A stretch of DNA of 64,000 nt. Source: Coffea arabica (lineage: Eukaryota > Streptophyta > Magnoliopsida > Gentianales > Rubiaceae). Below are positions 1 to 14,308 of the stretch, piece after piece. Position numbers and translations under genes: made by a program. The notes beneath the pieces were generated by a model that was given only the letters and a program-made list of their open reading frames with translations, ran no database searches and was not told where the DNA came from. The stretch's first letter is position 1. Each line of letters begins with the position of its first letter. Where the stretch lies: assembly GCF_036785885.1 (NCBI RefSeq), contig NC_092312.1, positions 19,362,001-19,426,000 of the forward strand, in the 5' to 3' direction.

Positions 1-3000
1 TTTTGTTATTGTGATAGTTTAAAATGTAAACCCGTGCATAGCATGCATGAGTCGACTCGAAATACTTAGTAAACAGTAGTGTAGAACCATGGAAATGGTA
101 TGTGTTGCAGACATTTAGCACTCAGCCGCCGATTCCTTCGATAAGCTAACAACATGGATCAGAGTAAACTTTCTTCTTTTTATTTCTTTTTTGAAAAAAA
201 TTCTAATCAGTAGTGCCTTTTCCACATCATTTTACTTGTATTAGTTAGTCACACTTGAAGACTTTTGACTTTTGCTACGAGAAATTAAGCAGTAGTAGTA
301 TTAATTTGATGGAAAAACCCCATGGAGTCCAAGATCACATAAATCTCGATCAGTAGAACTAATTGGTCAAAGACAATTTTGAACTCATTAATTAAGAGCT
401 CTGACTGAAATGACGATCCAAATCAACATTAGAAAGGTGAATCGTAGAATCCTACAACTGGGATCACAACTCTTTTGACAACAATGGGTTCCCAAAGCTG
501 ATACTCCACTGTACTGGGAGCCGGCATTAGCGTCTTTGATCGACTGAGAGTTTAGTCCCACAAGAATAGGAAAACATATTAAGCTGGAAATTTCCATGGT
601 TTTGCTTGTGACGCCGTCACTCTGTTGACTGTTTCTTCTCACCAGTCCACCTGTCGTAAGTAACCACTTGGAGGTGCAGTTGCCTTTTTTTTTTTTTTTT
701 GCTTTATGCGTTACAATTATGTCTGTTTATGGCTGTATTTATTCCACATTCAATTCTGGGAGAGAAAATGTGAACTTGTTTGTTTCTTCGTTTGCTCATC
801 AGGAAAATGCTACTTCTTCGTTTGACTTTAATGTAGTGTTATGCACCTGTCCAATTCTTAGAACACTAAGACGTAGATGCTCATTTATTCTTTCCCCTGA
901 GTTGATGTTGTCAAACTTGACATCCCGCTTGTTATTTTTGAGTGTTCTAGGATAAGGTTGAATAAAAAGATGTTTTCCTGAACATTTTGAGGAGTGAATG
1001 TTCTTGAAGAAAAAGAAAAATAGTCGTCCAACTTAAATGATTCATGCTAAACATGAAAATAAAACGAATAAGTCGAAACGATCTTTTCTTTTTATGTCAT
1101 TCCTGCATGTCAAATCGAGAGGCAGAGGTTTTTAGTTCAAATTTTACAATGACAAGTTGTTTGAATCAACTGACATTATTATTATTCATCCTAACATTTT
1201 CAAGTCAGTTTGTAATTTTATTCAATTAAAGTTGTCTCAGGAATATTTTACTAGCACAATTTTTACTTTGAGGTCTCAAATGTTCTCCACCGGCTTGTGG
1301 GAAAAAAAAAGTATAGTTACTACATATATACTACTTGACTTCCATGCACACTTTTGCTGTAGTACTTTGCGGGGCTGTGGCTTAAACGAATGAAGTTACA
1401 ACCGCATTTTATGATCAAAATGGTTTTCCGTCGAACAAACAAGTGAATCAGCTCAGCAAAGAATCAGCCTGTATTGTTCTTGTTCTCAAAATGTACTGTA
1501 ACGATTTGATATACGTGAGATAAAAAGGTGATTGAAAAATGTGTTCATGAAAAGCGTAAAATTTTTTCGTTAGAAAATTGCAATCCAAAGAACACTAAGA
1601 TTTATAAATTTGGTTTTAGATCTAATAAAAATCTACTCCACCATGTAGAATAACATCATGCGTCCAAACTGGGAACCCATGATTAAAAAAGTAGGAATCA
1701 TTAAAGTTGATGCTTGGATAACCTTTGAATGTTGTACTTCCTTCCACTCAATTATATGTTTGACACATCAATTAAGCCTCCTCAATAATTGAGGTCCGAT
1801 ATTCTTTAGGCAAGAGCCGTATACAACAAAAATCCACACATCAAAAGAGTGCATTATTCCTAGAGCTTTATTGATTGCCCTTTAATCACACAAAATTAAA
1901 ATCTTTTCCTTGGCTTAGTTGTTTCTATTATTCTGTTCTTCTTCCAGCCTACATTAATCACATTTTTTAAGCATACCAAAATCTAAGTAAGGACGGTTAA
2001 CAAGAGTACAATAAAGAAAGAAAATAGAGGCGGTTGCAGGCTGTAGCCTGTAAAGGACTAAAGTTTAGCCAAATTCCCGATAATATATATATTTCCTGAC
2101 CCAAATTCACAGCATGAGGAATATGCCACTCCATTTAAGTCAAGCCGTGTTGTATATGCAGCAGTACTTCTACAGGTATGCACTTCGGGTCGGTTCCAAC
2201 CGCTCGTTTGGTTGGAAACGACCTTAGTCAGACGGCATGCACCCAAGACTCCTGCTGCTGTTGATTAATGGGTTTTTGCTTTCCGACTAGATGCTGTAAA
2301 ATTTTTCTGCAAAAAACGCAACTTCCGTGTTCCCACTGGATTACTGTCATTTGTTTCTGCCGCTTGGACTAATTCCATCAATATCGGGACAGCAATTGAT
2401 GGTTAAGGAGTTTGGCGGTTTTCTTTTTCCTTACTTTAGGTTGGGTTTGAAAAAGATCGCCAGTGCAGGCTGCTGATGCCTGACCGCCATAATCTGAGTT
2501 GATATCTTGCATGAATTATTTTGCCGTTTATTGATTGTTGTCTGCTAGCATTAATTATTTTGCAGTTTATTGGTTCCTGCTTGCCGATCACTAGGTTTCA
2601 TTTTTTTTTTTTTTTTAAGAAAAAAATAGTCACAACTTTCATCTGGCCTCGCTTCATGACTTTACACGACATTGATAGCTAATGGGAGATGTTTTAATTT
2701 ATGGAATGGTTCAAGGTTCTAGGATTCAAGATTCTTGAATTTGATTACACTGCCCTTTGTGGCACAAGATAGCCTTCCTTTTGGCTTTGGCCACATCTTT
2801 TTCAAATTTTTTTTAAAACTTGGTAATGTTATAAGTATTTAATATGCACTACTGCCCTCTTTGTTTGTTCTTTTCTTTTGAGTTGTATGCTCACAAGTAG
2901 GAATGCCCAAACATTCCCCCGCCCCCGTCCCGCTTCTCCCATGAGTGCTCGCAAGAGCTAATAAAAATTTGTTTTTTAAATAGAAAAAAAGAATTTTCAT

Positions 3001-3157
3001 TAATGTAAAATAATGTCTACAACAAGTGTGGTAACAATAAAATCTGGAAGAAAGGCCCTCCATATACTTTTTTTTTTTTTTTCAGAAACGTTAGATAATT
3101 TCATTAATATATTGTAAACTATACAATTGCTGAGCAAAGGCCCAATTTGACTTTACA
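1..3157. other. AT-rich intergenic DNA, no gene seen
   Basis: No reading frame here resembles a known protein, and the longest open stretches (about 60-95 codons) have no plant-like codon pattern or splice partners. The region holds several homopolymer T runs (near 685, 2607 and 3068) and a short C-rich patch near 2912-2936. It looks like ordinary decayed intergenic DNA. Confidence 0.6.
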
Positions 3158-3165
3158 AGTGCATC

Positions 3166-3840
3166 TTGGCACTAAGGTCTGAATTCTGAAATCTGAATAC
3201 TGAAACAATTAATTTGCTATGAATGTCTGAATTTTAATACTAAACATATTTATACTGTTTGATAAATACTTATAATTGAATGCTTAATAAGTTTAATTTG
3301 ATAATTTTGCCCTTATATCCTTTCATTCAAAAAGAAATAGAATCTATGACTTAATTAGTTTAAAATTGTTAGGTATGAACATGATAATATTTATTTTTAA
3401 ATCAAATTAATATAAAAGATGAAATATATTATATGAGGAGTATGGAGAAGATGTGAAAGCCATTAAAAAGGAAGAAAAGAGAAACTAAAAATCATTAGAT
3501 AGAAAACATTAGGTTGTGAAAGTCATTAAAAGGGGATAAAAGAGAAACTAAAAATTGTTAGATAGAGAATATTATGTTGTTTAATTAGATAAGAATTTTG
3601 AACATAATTTACAAACAAGGGTAGATTTGGTAGATAAGCTAAGGTAGTTGAAGTAATTCTATTGATTCTTATCAGAATTAAGCATTCAGTTAGGATTCTT
3701 GTGCTGAAAAAATACATACAAGTTCAGCACTGTTTAACAAGTTCAGCAGATATATTTTCATTTATCAAACACTCAAAATATCTGAATGTCTGAAAAGGTT
3801 TAGTTTCAACACTTTTTTATGTTATCAAACAGACGCTAAG
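3166..3840. mobile_element. Candidate hAT-like non-autonomous element (MITE)
   Basis: The left edge reads GGCACTAAGGTCTG (3168-3181) and the right edge, read in reverse complement, CTTAGCGTCTGTTTG, which makes an imperfect terminal inverted repeat. The flanks AGTGCATC (3158-3165) and AGTGTAAC (3841-3848) match at 6 of 8 positions, as for an eroded 8-bp hAT target duplication. The interior is rich in the TCTGAAT / TTTGATAA phrases common in plant hAT MITEs (recalled, not searched). No transposase frame is present. The boundaries are uncertain. Confidence 0.35.
3453..3578. repeat. Imperfect 63-bp tandem duplication
   Basis: Two adjacent copies begin GTGAAAGCCATTAAAA (3453) and GTGAAAGTCATTAAAA (3516) and stay alignable over the 63-base period with a few substitutions. 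They lie inside the candidate MITE and are a local duplication of its interior. Confidence 0.75.
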
Positions 3841-3848
3841 AGTGTAAC

Positions 3849-6800
3849 CACTCTTCATCAAAAGAAATGCTTAATCCATGCATGCTAACTAAATCAACCC
3901 TTTCCTCCGTTAAGTTAATGGATAAAATGAATGAGCAACATTGTTCAACTTTCTAGGTGCCCATAATGCTTTCTAGGTTGCAAAGCTTTATATATCTATG
4001 AGAATATAATCCACAAAGTTGATGCATCCGAATCCATACTTTGAGAATCATTTTAATAACTTCTTGACAATAGAAATTTGTTAAGTGCAAAAGAATAAAA
4101 GTGTAACTAGTAATTTAGTATAAATGTATTAATACAACAAATCATTAATTTATAGTATTACAAATGTATAATTATTAGTGTAAATAATAATATTAATTAT
4201 ATTACATATACATAATCTAATACTTATAACTACTAATAATATCAAATATATATTATATATATAATTATAATATATTTATTTTTTTAGGTGGGTAATGGGA
4301 CAGGGGTATACTCCCTTATCCCCCACCCCATTTTTTAAGGGGGACAGAAAATGATCCTTGCCTCGCCCCATCTCTCACCCCATCAATCCCTACGGGCACC
4401 CGTCCCAATTGCGATCCCTATTCAAATGGAATATGGACCTATATTAAGGTAAAATAAGAACGAAATAAACTTGATATTAGTGGGCAATAAAGGTTGGATT
4501 AATCTTGACAATATATACATGATCATTGTTCGATGCATGACAAGCAATTTGAATTTAAATTTAAATTTTAAATTTTATATATAATATATAGAAGCATAAT
4601 AATGTATGCATTATCAATGTATATAAGATTACCCACAAAAGTGATGGAATTGTACAACAAAGTGATCATGTATATGCTCATTTAAACAAAGTAACGAGAC
4701 ACAACAAAGTGGCAAACAAAGATAATTTCAAACTCACCCTCTTGATCTCAAAGTCGCGTTTGAGTTCAACCAAGTTGAATTGTACAAAATCGGACTCGTT
4801 TTGGTTCAACAAAATGAAAAGATAAGAGATTGAGTTGAATCTCATGTTCTTCTTTCTTTTTGGAGCAAATCTTCCCGTTCAGGCTTGAGTGCTTAAGCGT
4901 AAACAACCCCGTTGGAGCTCTAACAGAAAAGAACATTTATCCCTGTTTATTTATCCAGTACATAGCCAAGTTTCAAGTCAAAATAGGAGCAAAAGCAGCA
5001 AGAAGATTACAACAGAAAATTTTTATTCCCAAAAGTATGAAAGGCGCAAACATATTTACATGCCGTTGTCTACATTCTATGCTTAAACAATTTTAAAGTG
5101 AGTTCATTATTTTTTCTTGGCGATAGGCGTCCCTCGAAAACTTGTCTTACGCGAAATTTGGGTTTCCATTCATTTTGATGTTGCATTACATTAGCATTTG
5201 ATCAGATTCAGCATGGTTATACTCCCCTCTAATTCGAACCACATTCTAAGTATTTCGCCAACTAAAACAAAGTTGGAACGGAGTCTGATCAATTTGAAAG
5301 GACAGAATCATCACTTTTGAAGAAGTATCATATAAACTTTTGATGGGTGTCAAACCACCAAAATTAAAATTCATACTCTAAACTTAAATTCAAATATAGC
5401 AGTGAGTAGAGTCGTCTACTCAAAGACTGCATGATTTATTTCCATCCAAGCAAGAATTAAATGGGGGGTTTTGAAAATTTAAAATAAAAAAAAAATCAAT
5501 TTAAGTAAAAGCAATCAAATGAAAGAAAATTTAAATTAATTCAATAATAAAAAAGCTCTAGCCAAGGATAAAATTCTGGAATTGGTTCGTACAACTGCTT
5601 ATTGATCTAATAATAATTTCATCTATCCATTAACAAACATGTTATAATTGCCAAACAAGTAATGACGATCAATATTTCCTTTTGATAATTACTAATAGTT
5701 AAGGTACCTCGTAGAATTTAATTTATTAGTTGCATTAAAAACTAGAAAAACCATGTTATAAGGATTTATTTAAATTAGATCATATATTTCCCTAATATGA
5801 AACCAATTACGCTAGTTACCACTAATTTAAGACAATTAAACAATTACGGATTTAACTGTCTTAATTGGCAATGGATTATTAGGTTGAATTAAATATCGAG
5901 CCCTTCATATTCAAATAACAAAATAACCATGAGAAATTAAATCAGAAAACATACGAATATTAATGAATAAAAGAAATAGATAAAACAATTACGTCTCACA
6001 GTTGTAGTTGAACCAAACCATTCGTTATCCCATTGACTAGAAAAAGAAAATTACCCCACTCATCCTTGGGAATAATCCAAGTAATTTCATTGACAAAAGT
6101 TGCATAAGCTTTCGACAAATAGGAAAACAAAAGAGAAAAGACGGACAGCTCCTTAGTTTTTGTTTTGTGCCGAGACTAATAATAATCTCCTAAGAACAAA
6201 GACGTTCCTCTGTTTTTCGTTCGAGACTACTCAATCACCTCTACAAAACAAAGATATCCCCTTTTTAAAGTCGAAGAAAACAAAAAGTGAAAGAAGAAAT
6301 CCCCGTTTCTCACGTTTCCTTCGAAAGCACTACTACTTTTCTAATTTTTCCTAAGAAAAGGATATTTCCTAAAAATGACAAAGGATAAGCTAACTCGTTT
6401 CCTAATACAGGTTGGAAAGACTGAAGGGCAATCATCTTGGGAACAGAAAAATACGCTCCTAAGGACTTTAACTTGAATTGGGAAATTGCCAAACGTGCAA
6501 ATGTCGATCTCTCCGGACTTGACAATAGAATTTGGACGTGCCCACAACAAACCGGTTCATCGTCTTCTGAAAAATTGCCTCCTTTCATCACTTTTTTCCT
6601 CTACCTCTTACAATTAACATCATTAATCAAGCATAAGTAGAATCTATCAATTAATATAATATTTGATCAAAATTCAAGGAAAAATACTCATAAATTTGAC
6701 AGCAATTACGCACCCTGTCAACTTTATGTAAGAGGAAGGAACGAGAGATTGAGCTCTTGATAATCATCCATCATACACTCAATCCACACGAGATTCATAA

Positions 6801-9246
6801 ATATGGAGTTAGAAGCCCGCAGGGAAGGGAAAGTTAAAAGCAATGTACTGGGTCGTGATTTGTTGGTGCAAACGGGGTTGGTTGGTTTCAAATGGGTGTG
6901 ACCATTATACTTGTACAATAGATAATTTTTGAGTGAGAATTTTCATTATTCAACATGGTTGTTTAAAATTTGAGGACCCTTAATTTAATCTGTTCCAAGA
7001 TACTCATCCACCTGAAAATTTCTTAAAATTGAGGTTTAACTTCTTTCTTGTCTCGGCTCTTTCTACTACTGTTGACTCTATAACTTACAACAACAACCCC
7101 TTTCTCAATTTTTCTTTGCTAAATCATACTACTGTGGCTTTAAAATGTTGCTCTTGATTGACATTCCAAAACTAGACGGCCTATCCAGTAGGTTACCAGG
7201 ACCGAAAGAGGGTTACCAGGCCCAAGGTGTCGTCCTACCCACCAGGGATTTTCCCTCTAATACACGATCCAGGCCAATCATAAGTGACTCTGGTTTGGGC
7301 TACCTTATTCATCTGGAATCCGGGCTACGACCCTGAATTTTTGTCAAACATTTTGTTTGACAGTGATAGAACTGTCAAACATTCGAATGACTTCCATTTT
7401 ACCAAAAGCCTGATTGATGGCAATTTTGCCAGTTTGTCCAACAGCAATATGCTTCAGTTTGGAAGTAAAATGTCTTTCTATCTGATTTGGGGTTTCCCAA
7501 AACGATTTTACAAATGGGCTATATGGTATCTAGGAAGACCATCTGTCATGTTTTTGTGTGGCACAGCGAGTTGTTGATTAAGCTAAATCATTACCTACAC
7601 ATTAGCATTTGAAGAATATTTGGTCCGAGGTATCTGAAATTTGAGATGTTCTTGTCTGAAAGAAGAAGTTTTGGCGGCGAAGGGAGATCATTATTGGTAG
7701 GGATTCCTTAGAAGAAGTTTGGTTTGTAAACTTAAAATGTGGATGGCTCAGCAGTAGAATGGAGTCCGGGCCTGGTAGGTAGAGGTGGCGTGCTCAGATC
7801 AGAAGTGATGAGAGAAGCTTTTTCGGCTATGGGGTGGTGAATATCGGACAGGCACAGGCTACAAGTCTTGCTGCACAATTGTGGACGATTGATTGTAGCA
7901 AGGTTTAAAAGTAGCTTGAAAGTCTCAAATTGAGGCATGCTGGAGTGGAATCCGACTTTAAACTAAGGCTAGACTTGGTTCGATATGCAGGAGTTTTATC
8001 AAAACTTACTTTAGCAAATAATACCATCAGGCGTTTCTTTGTTATCAAATTCACAGATGTTGTTGAGCCGCTGTTAGCTTCAGATCTTTGTAGGTGCTTC
8101 AGAAGTTGTTGAGTACGCTTTGCCTTTTACAATATCGTCAAAAGTTTAATTGACAGAAGATGATAAGTAGACTATCTTTCATAATTATTTGGAAAGGAAG
8201 GATTTGTGATTGGTTTGGTAGAGCTAGTTGGAACTAGGAAAGGATTCTTTCATATAATGTATGGCGCTATGTCCCCAGTTTTTGTTATTGCCGCAACCCA
8301 ATAGGTTTTGAGATGTTAAACATACGAATTTGTATTAGGAGTACCTGAGTTGAGGAGGGAAATACCAGTGAGCCCTGAATCCAAAGAAGGGTGCTGAAGC
8401 AGATGAACACCTATGGGTATGGGGTACGGGTTCATTGAGATAACTAGAAGACCCATACTTGAGGCCAGCAAGTACTTTAAATGCTCCACAAATTGGATGG
8501 TTGAACAGGAGTAGCCGTGGACCGGAGGTTAAGTATGGGATTGAAACGAATATTGGCAGAAGATTCATTGTCAATGCATCTGTGATCACTGATTAGCGGG
8601 GACTAAGGCTATACTTTCAAGACACTACTAATTTTAACTCGCGTGCTTATTATATCCCACCGGCAACAGCTAAAGGAGAAAATAGGAGGAAGTGATCATG
8701 GAAAAACGAAGATGATATCATCACTATGGACTTTGTTCTCACGGCTGCCTGCAACTTGGAACTCTGCAATATCATCCCTAACATATGGGAAAACCATGAA
8801 ACAGCTGCCAGAGGACAGTTTGCTTGAAAAATGGGATCCCGGTGCAAGACTGAATAATTATTACTGACAAAACCAAAAATTTTAAGAAGCACGCAAAATG
8901 CTAAATCCGCTATAATTAGCACTTTGAGAAATCCACCAAAAGATTGAAACCAAGCATTATTGCTTTTCAAGCTTAAAAGTATCACACGCAGTTTAGATTT
9001 TCATCTCTTTGAGATAAAAGGCAAAACTTTACTTACACTTACAGGTTCTGTGCGACCGTTACGGGACATTCACAAGCTTATGACAACTTTCTGCAGCTGA
9101 TCCCAATTCCGGGGTCAGCCTTTCAATCAAAGTTTCAACTCCTCATTTTTTTCAGTATCAGAATTCTATGTGCATTTGATGTGGAAACATTGGAAACTCC
9201 CATCTTGTTGAGAGTTATCATGTAATTTGAATTCAAGGCCAAAAGC
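3849..9246. other. Intergenic DNA, no supportable gene
   Basis: About 5.4 kb with no frame I recognise. Around 4285-4420 there is a C/G-rich stretch (runs of CCCC and GGGG) of the type seen in degraded plant repeats. From about 7140 to 8990 the base composition is less AT-biased and several frames of 60-111 codons occur on both strands, but none joins through splice sites into a longer product and none resembles a known family. The part next to 9246 is probably the 3' UTR of the downstream minus-strand RING gene. Confidence 0.5.
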
Positions 9247-10485
9247 TCATGGCTGAGGAACGGAATTCCTGCTTCTGCTATACCTTGACAAGAACACCCT
9301 GGCACTGCAAGAAAGTGATCTCTTTACCGCAGAAGTCTCTTTTTGCGATGATCTCTCCACCGAAGAACAACCCTCCGATCTCGACAAGCACTGCTCATTG
9401 CCAGCTCCCTTTGGAGCAAGACCCATACTTGATCCATTCATTTGCATATTCTTGTTGTCTGAGTTTCTGTCACATTGTGGTGGAAATGCATTAGCAATAG
9501 CAGCACTAACTTTGAAGGCTGATAAGGAATCCATCGAAACTGATCTTCTGAGCGGTTGAATTCCTTCCTCCTCTCTGGCACCACTATTTCCCACATCTTC
9601 CATGAAATTTTCATTTCTCCTCGATGCATTTCCGGTTCCTACCCTTGATTCATCTTCCTCTTCCACCTCAACACCGACTTCAAGAACCTCACTTTCCCTT
9701 TCTCTCTCGGAATCCCTATTATTTTCCGAAACTCCCATTTGGATTTCCTCCACACGACCTGAATTATGATGACTCTGCGACGAAGACTGGAGGTTAGCCG
9801 TGCTCACAACAATCCCAGCTCGGCAATTGGGGCAATTGGTGTGTGATCTGAGCCAAGTATCAATGCAAGGTATATGAAAAGCATGATTACACTTGGGCAG
9901 CAGCCTTAAAGTCTCATCTTCTTGAAATTCATTCAAGCAAACAGAGCACTCTGTTCCTTCCACCAGTCCATCACCTCTTTTATACTTACAAATAGTGATT
10001 GCATTAATCACAGACGACTGAAGACCAACTGTCCTGATATACCATATGGGATGGTCAACCACGGGACCCTGATCTTCATCAAGAAAATCCAGATGGGCTT
10101 CTTCATCCTCTCCAGGCTGCTGCTGGGGCTGTGGAATCAATTGCCTACTCCTTGAAGACGTATACCGACGTTTATAAAACTTGTATATCATGTAGATAGA
10201 GAAAATCAAGAAAGTTGTGGCTAAAACACCAAGAGACACGGAGAGGGAGACATAGAGTCCAGATGGCTGGGTAGAATGCTTGCCATCAGAAAGCAAAGTA
10301 TGATCAGGAGGTGGTGGAGGCAGACCGGGAAAGAGTGGATGGTTGCAGGTTGGATAACATTGGAGTATACATCTGACCGGACAAGATCCGTCTAGGTTGT
10401 GTACAGGATCACAGAAAGATAGACAAAGTCTTTCAACTGAATTCTCGAGAGAATCATTAAGCAACTTCCTGTGGTGGAAGGACAT
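9247..10485 (-). CDS. ATL-type RING-H2 finger E3 ubiquitin ligase
   Basis: A single uninterrupted frame of 412 residues, intronless as most ATL genes are. A short Cys-rich N-terminus is followed by one membrane segment (about residues 78-101) with a basic flank, then the ATL GLD-like motif (here GLQ, residue 154). The RING-H2 finger has its ligands at C180, C183, C199, H201, H204, C207, C218 and C221, the canonical C-x2-C-x15-C-x-H-x2-H-x2-C-x10-C-x2-C spacing including the Trp before the last pair (W211). The long acidic/serine-rich tail is typical of the ATL52/ATL54 subgroup. Family role: membrane-anchored E3 that recruits an E2 through the RING, often in defence or growth signalling; the substrate is unknown. 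The start chosen is the first ATG of the frame. Confidence 0.93.
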   Translation of the reverse strand: MSFHHRKLLNDSLENSVERLCLSFCDPVHNLDGSCPVRCILQCYPTCNHPLFPGLPPPPPDHTLLSDGKHSTQPSGLYVSLSVSLGVLATTFLIFSIYMIYKFYKRRYTSSRSRQLIPQPQQQPGEDEEAHLDFLDEDQGPVVDHPIWYIRTVGLQSSVINAITICKYKRGDGLVEGTECSVCLNEFQEDETLRLLPKCNHAFHIPCIDTWLRSHTNCPNCRAGIVVSTANLQSSSQSHHNSGRVEEIQMGVSENNRDSERERESEVLEVGVEVEEEDESRVGTGNASRRNENFMEDVGNSGAREEEGIQPLRRSVSMDSLSAFKVSAAIANAFPPQCDRNSDNKNMQMNGSSMGLAPKGAGNEQCLSRSEGCSSVERSSQKETSAVKRSLSCSARVFLSRYSRSRNSVPQP

Positions 10486-13400
10486 GGCTCATTTGATTTT
10501 CATAACAGTGATTTTTCTGGGGTGTTCTTGGTGGGGTGAAGGAAGGAAGAAAGGAAGGGAGGAGGGGTTGGGGCCTGGGGGATGGGGGGCTGGGGGTTGG
10601 AGGTTGGATGAGGATTGAGATGGATGGAAGAGTCGGCGAAGGCTACCACTTGGAGTTGGAGTGTTGCTGAATGTTGACTAAAGCTAATACTTTTTCGTTT
10701 TTTTTTGTCAAAAGAAAAGCTTTTCTTTTTTCCTAATCCGGCCATTTGTTGATCTTGACTTCTACGAAGGTCCGTCTAACTTTGAAGGCGGCAGATCGTC
10801 CTTGCATGTCTTATTTCCCTATATAATCCGTATTGTATTGGAAATTGCAAAAGTAATACAAAGTTCTGAATTTTTCTCAAAATAAAGATTTTACTTTGAA
10901 AAGACAATTTCAAAATCACAATTTTAGATGGCAAATTCACAGGTTATTTATTCTTCATTTCTCTCTAGATTCCTTGTTCTAAAGTGGTCTATAGTCATCA
11001 TTTCAAATATTCGCTTGAAAGGATCGATCTATAATAGTAATTTTTAAGTTATCTTTTGAAATAACGAAATCTTTATTTTAAAAAGAATTAAAAATTTTGG
11101 AATTTCAAATAAATATTGGATTAAATAGGTAAAATCCCATCAAGCTCACTCCAAAATGGTCACTTTGTTTTTCTTTAGTTTTTTATCCATACATGGTCAT
11201 GTAGTTTTTTGGGTTAATTACAGTTTGCTTCCCTGAATTTGATCCATTATAACACTCTACCCCCCTGAACTTTAAATATATACACTTTGCCCTCTTCATT
11301 GATTAATCAAACATTAATGATGAATTCTCCATCCAAAATTTTAACAACATAACATTAATGTCCTTACATAATAGTTCCATAATAATACTATACTTTTAAT
11401 TGAAATATGAAACATCTTATTAGAAAAAAAACACAAAGTCACATGATTTAAAAAATAAAAAAAAAATACAAGATGGTATAATATCAAAGAATTGAAAATT
11501 TGTATTGCAGAAAAAAAAATTTAAAAATTCTTAGAACATCTGCCCAAATTTTCCATCACTTATCTTTCTTCCTTTAAATTGTAAACGGATTGATTTTAAT
11601 AATTTTCATTTACGTTGCAACTTTCACAAGATTTTCAAGAGTCAATAAAATGCTATTTGGTAATTTTATACCGCATTCATACCTTGCTGTGTATTTTGTT
11701 TGAGTTCTATATTTTAAAAAATAAAAAATTCTCTAACTATGTTTTTCAATATATTTTTATTTTTAATCATGTTTTTATATTATATAAAACACATTAAAAA
11801 GTACTACAATAAAAAATAAAAGCAAATAATTTTTATTCCATATGTACTAATTAATTTTATTTCATTTAAAATAAGTACTACTATCGGCAATGAAATAAAT
11901 ACATTGTATATTTTTTTGGAATCAAAGGCGTATTTACATTTTGATTCACACGTGAAAATTCTCCTTGATTATGTGGACAGCAGTAGTATTGTGTAACTGT
12001 GTTGCAATTGTTGGGTTAGTCCAAATTCAACTGCATAGTGGTGAATGACGCTCATTGTTGTTTCTTTCGTCTATATGGGCATTACCTTTTTCTTTTTCTT
12101 TTTTTTAAAAAAAAAAAAATTTTCAGCGCAAAAACAAAAAGTGTTTAAGTTAGATTTAAGAGAGTTGTTGGCTAGTTTCAACTTATTAGTGCATTATGCT
12201 CACAAAATAGGGAACAAATAAGCGCAGTAATGCCACTGCCTTCTCTTGTCTCCGCACATTAATTCCAAAGAACTTTCAACCGAAACACTACGGTAGAAGC
12301 TGGTGAACTCACCATGAGAAAAGATCCATTTTCCAATGGATAAATATTTTCTTTAGCTCAAAACTTCAGCATTGTAATTATAATTCTCTAGTTAAATTTT
12401 TTTAAAAAAATATATATATATATATTGGCATGGCCCTCCACATGAGCACAACTTTCTTTCCTAATTTTGAATGGGAAACAACCATCATTTTATTTCAGTC
12501 AATTGTTTTACATTTGATAAATGCTCCAGCTGGAGAAGTAGAACCCAGCAATGCATGTGGGAGCAGTTTAATTTGGTCAACAACAAGGTACATTTTTTAA
12601 GTAATTGGTTCCGAATCTGAGTTCATAAAGGAGTTTTCTAGCCATCACAAGTTGGCTTAATTAACGAGAATGAGTCATTTTCTTGTAAAAAGTTGTATGC
12701 TCAAAATTAGCTGTTAATGTGACGGTTGTGTTGAAAAAGAATCTGTGAGAATCTCTGTAAACGACCTATGGTCCGGAGAGATATGCCTTGACTCATAGTG
12801 ATGACCGGAGTCGAACCACCCAAATTTTAATTTACCCAAAAAAAAAAAAATGGAGTTTCTGAAAAAGCATCCACAACCATTAAAACAGCTTGCCTATTTG
12901 ACCTATCTGATAATGACTTCCAGGCTGATATTACCCGCAGATTCTTCAAATCCGGCTGCCTCGTACATGAAATTCTTTCCCTGAAAAATGTGGTGCTGAT
13001 TGTAAGAGTCGACTTGATGAACAGTAATAAAAGGTACTGATATTTATTAGTTTGCCAACAATAATCAAATTTAGCTTAACATAGTAAACGAAATTAATCT
13101 CGTGCTTAATTTCAGTTTTCAATTCTAGTGGTGGTACGTTTGAAGTAGAAGAATCAGATTGAATTTGATTAATGCAACCCTGCCATCTTTGTTTGTTTGT
13201 TTGTTTGTTGATGATTATACTAAATAGAATACATTAGTATGGTTTATATTTTGATTGTTCAGCTGCATTTTGCACGAATGATAAGAAGTCAGTTCGTGAT
13301 ATAATTAATTACTAATGGATCGTTGTCAGTTGGGTGACCTATCAATAATGATACTTGAAGCGGAAATAATTACTGATCACTACAGGGAATAGTATTACTA

Positions 13401-13993
13401 TTATTTTCCACCCTGGAAAAAGTCCTCCCTCCGTAGCTAACTAACAACCCTGTCATGCTCTTACGTTACTTCACCAGAAAGAAAGAGCAAAGGGCAGGGT
13501 AAAAAAAAAAATGGATATATATATATATATGATCCTATATTATACACCCAGCATTAGCATTAAGAAGAAAGCAGCTTAATTAATTTGGAAGATTTGACCT
13601 GTGAAATTTGTTTCCAAGTACTATGGTATATATTTAGAAAATCAAATTGGAAGAAAAAACGAAACATTACTAACTTGCACGGAAGATGTTGCTTGCGAAA
13701 ATTTTAACTTAAAAAAGTGATCATAGGATTAGGAAAGCTCGCATCATACCTTGGCGTGTTCGTATCGATCTGCTGCTCTCAAGTTAGTACTAATTTTAAC
13801 GTTTGGACCCATATTGTCTACACGAACACGTTCTGTCCAGTTCAATTCGACCAAATTAAAAGACTTCCAACTTGAGTTGTGGCATCCCTCTCTATAGCTA
13901 ACAATAATATACCATCAAACCTATTCATTCATCAACGATAAGGAGTCCTTGTTCGATCAGAAAGTTCTTTTTTTTTTTGTTGTTTTCGGGTGA
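10486..13993. other. Intergenic DNA between divergent genes
   Basis: It holds the upstream region of the minus-strand RING gene (a G/A-rich tract at 10540-10620 just 5' of its ATG) and that of the plus-strand gene beginning at 13994. Otherwise it is AT-rich with poly(A)/poly(T) runs and short TA repeats (12410-12425, 13512-13530). I see no coding frame. Confidence 0.6.
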
Positions 13994-14275
13994 ATGATAA
14001 GCCTTTGGTCCGGTGGAAAATCTGTTCATCATATAGTACCAAGTATAACTATGTCAGCTGCTGCAAGAAACTCTCCCTACAAACTTCAGGATTTGGTCAC
14101 CCTACTTTACCGTTATAGACTTTCTTCATCGGTGGCAAATGCCGGCAACCGCCAGTTCTTGTCATCCAAGTTCCGTTGTGGCAATTACATGAATCAAGGG
14201 TACTTAAGATCATTCACTAGCGCCCCCATCGACCAAGCTGATGCAAAAGGAAAACCCGATTTTCAAATGTAGCAG

Positions 14276-14308
<33 letters not shown>

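Noticed and set aside
4285-4420. GC-rich patch as a possible structured RNA or CpG island
   Set aside because: It reads as a degraded G/C-run repeat with no stable hairpin or gene beside it.
12795-12830. GAGTCGAACCACC, like a tRNA T-arm on the minus strand
   Set aside because: No anticodon arm, D-arm or acceptor stem can be fitted around it.
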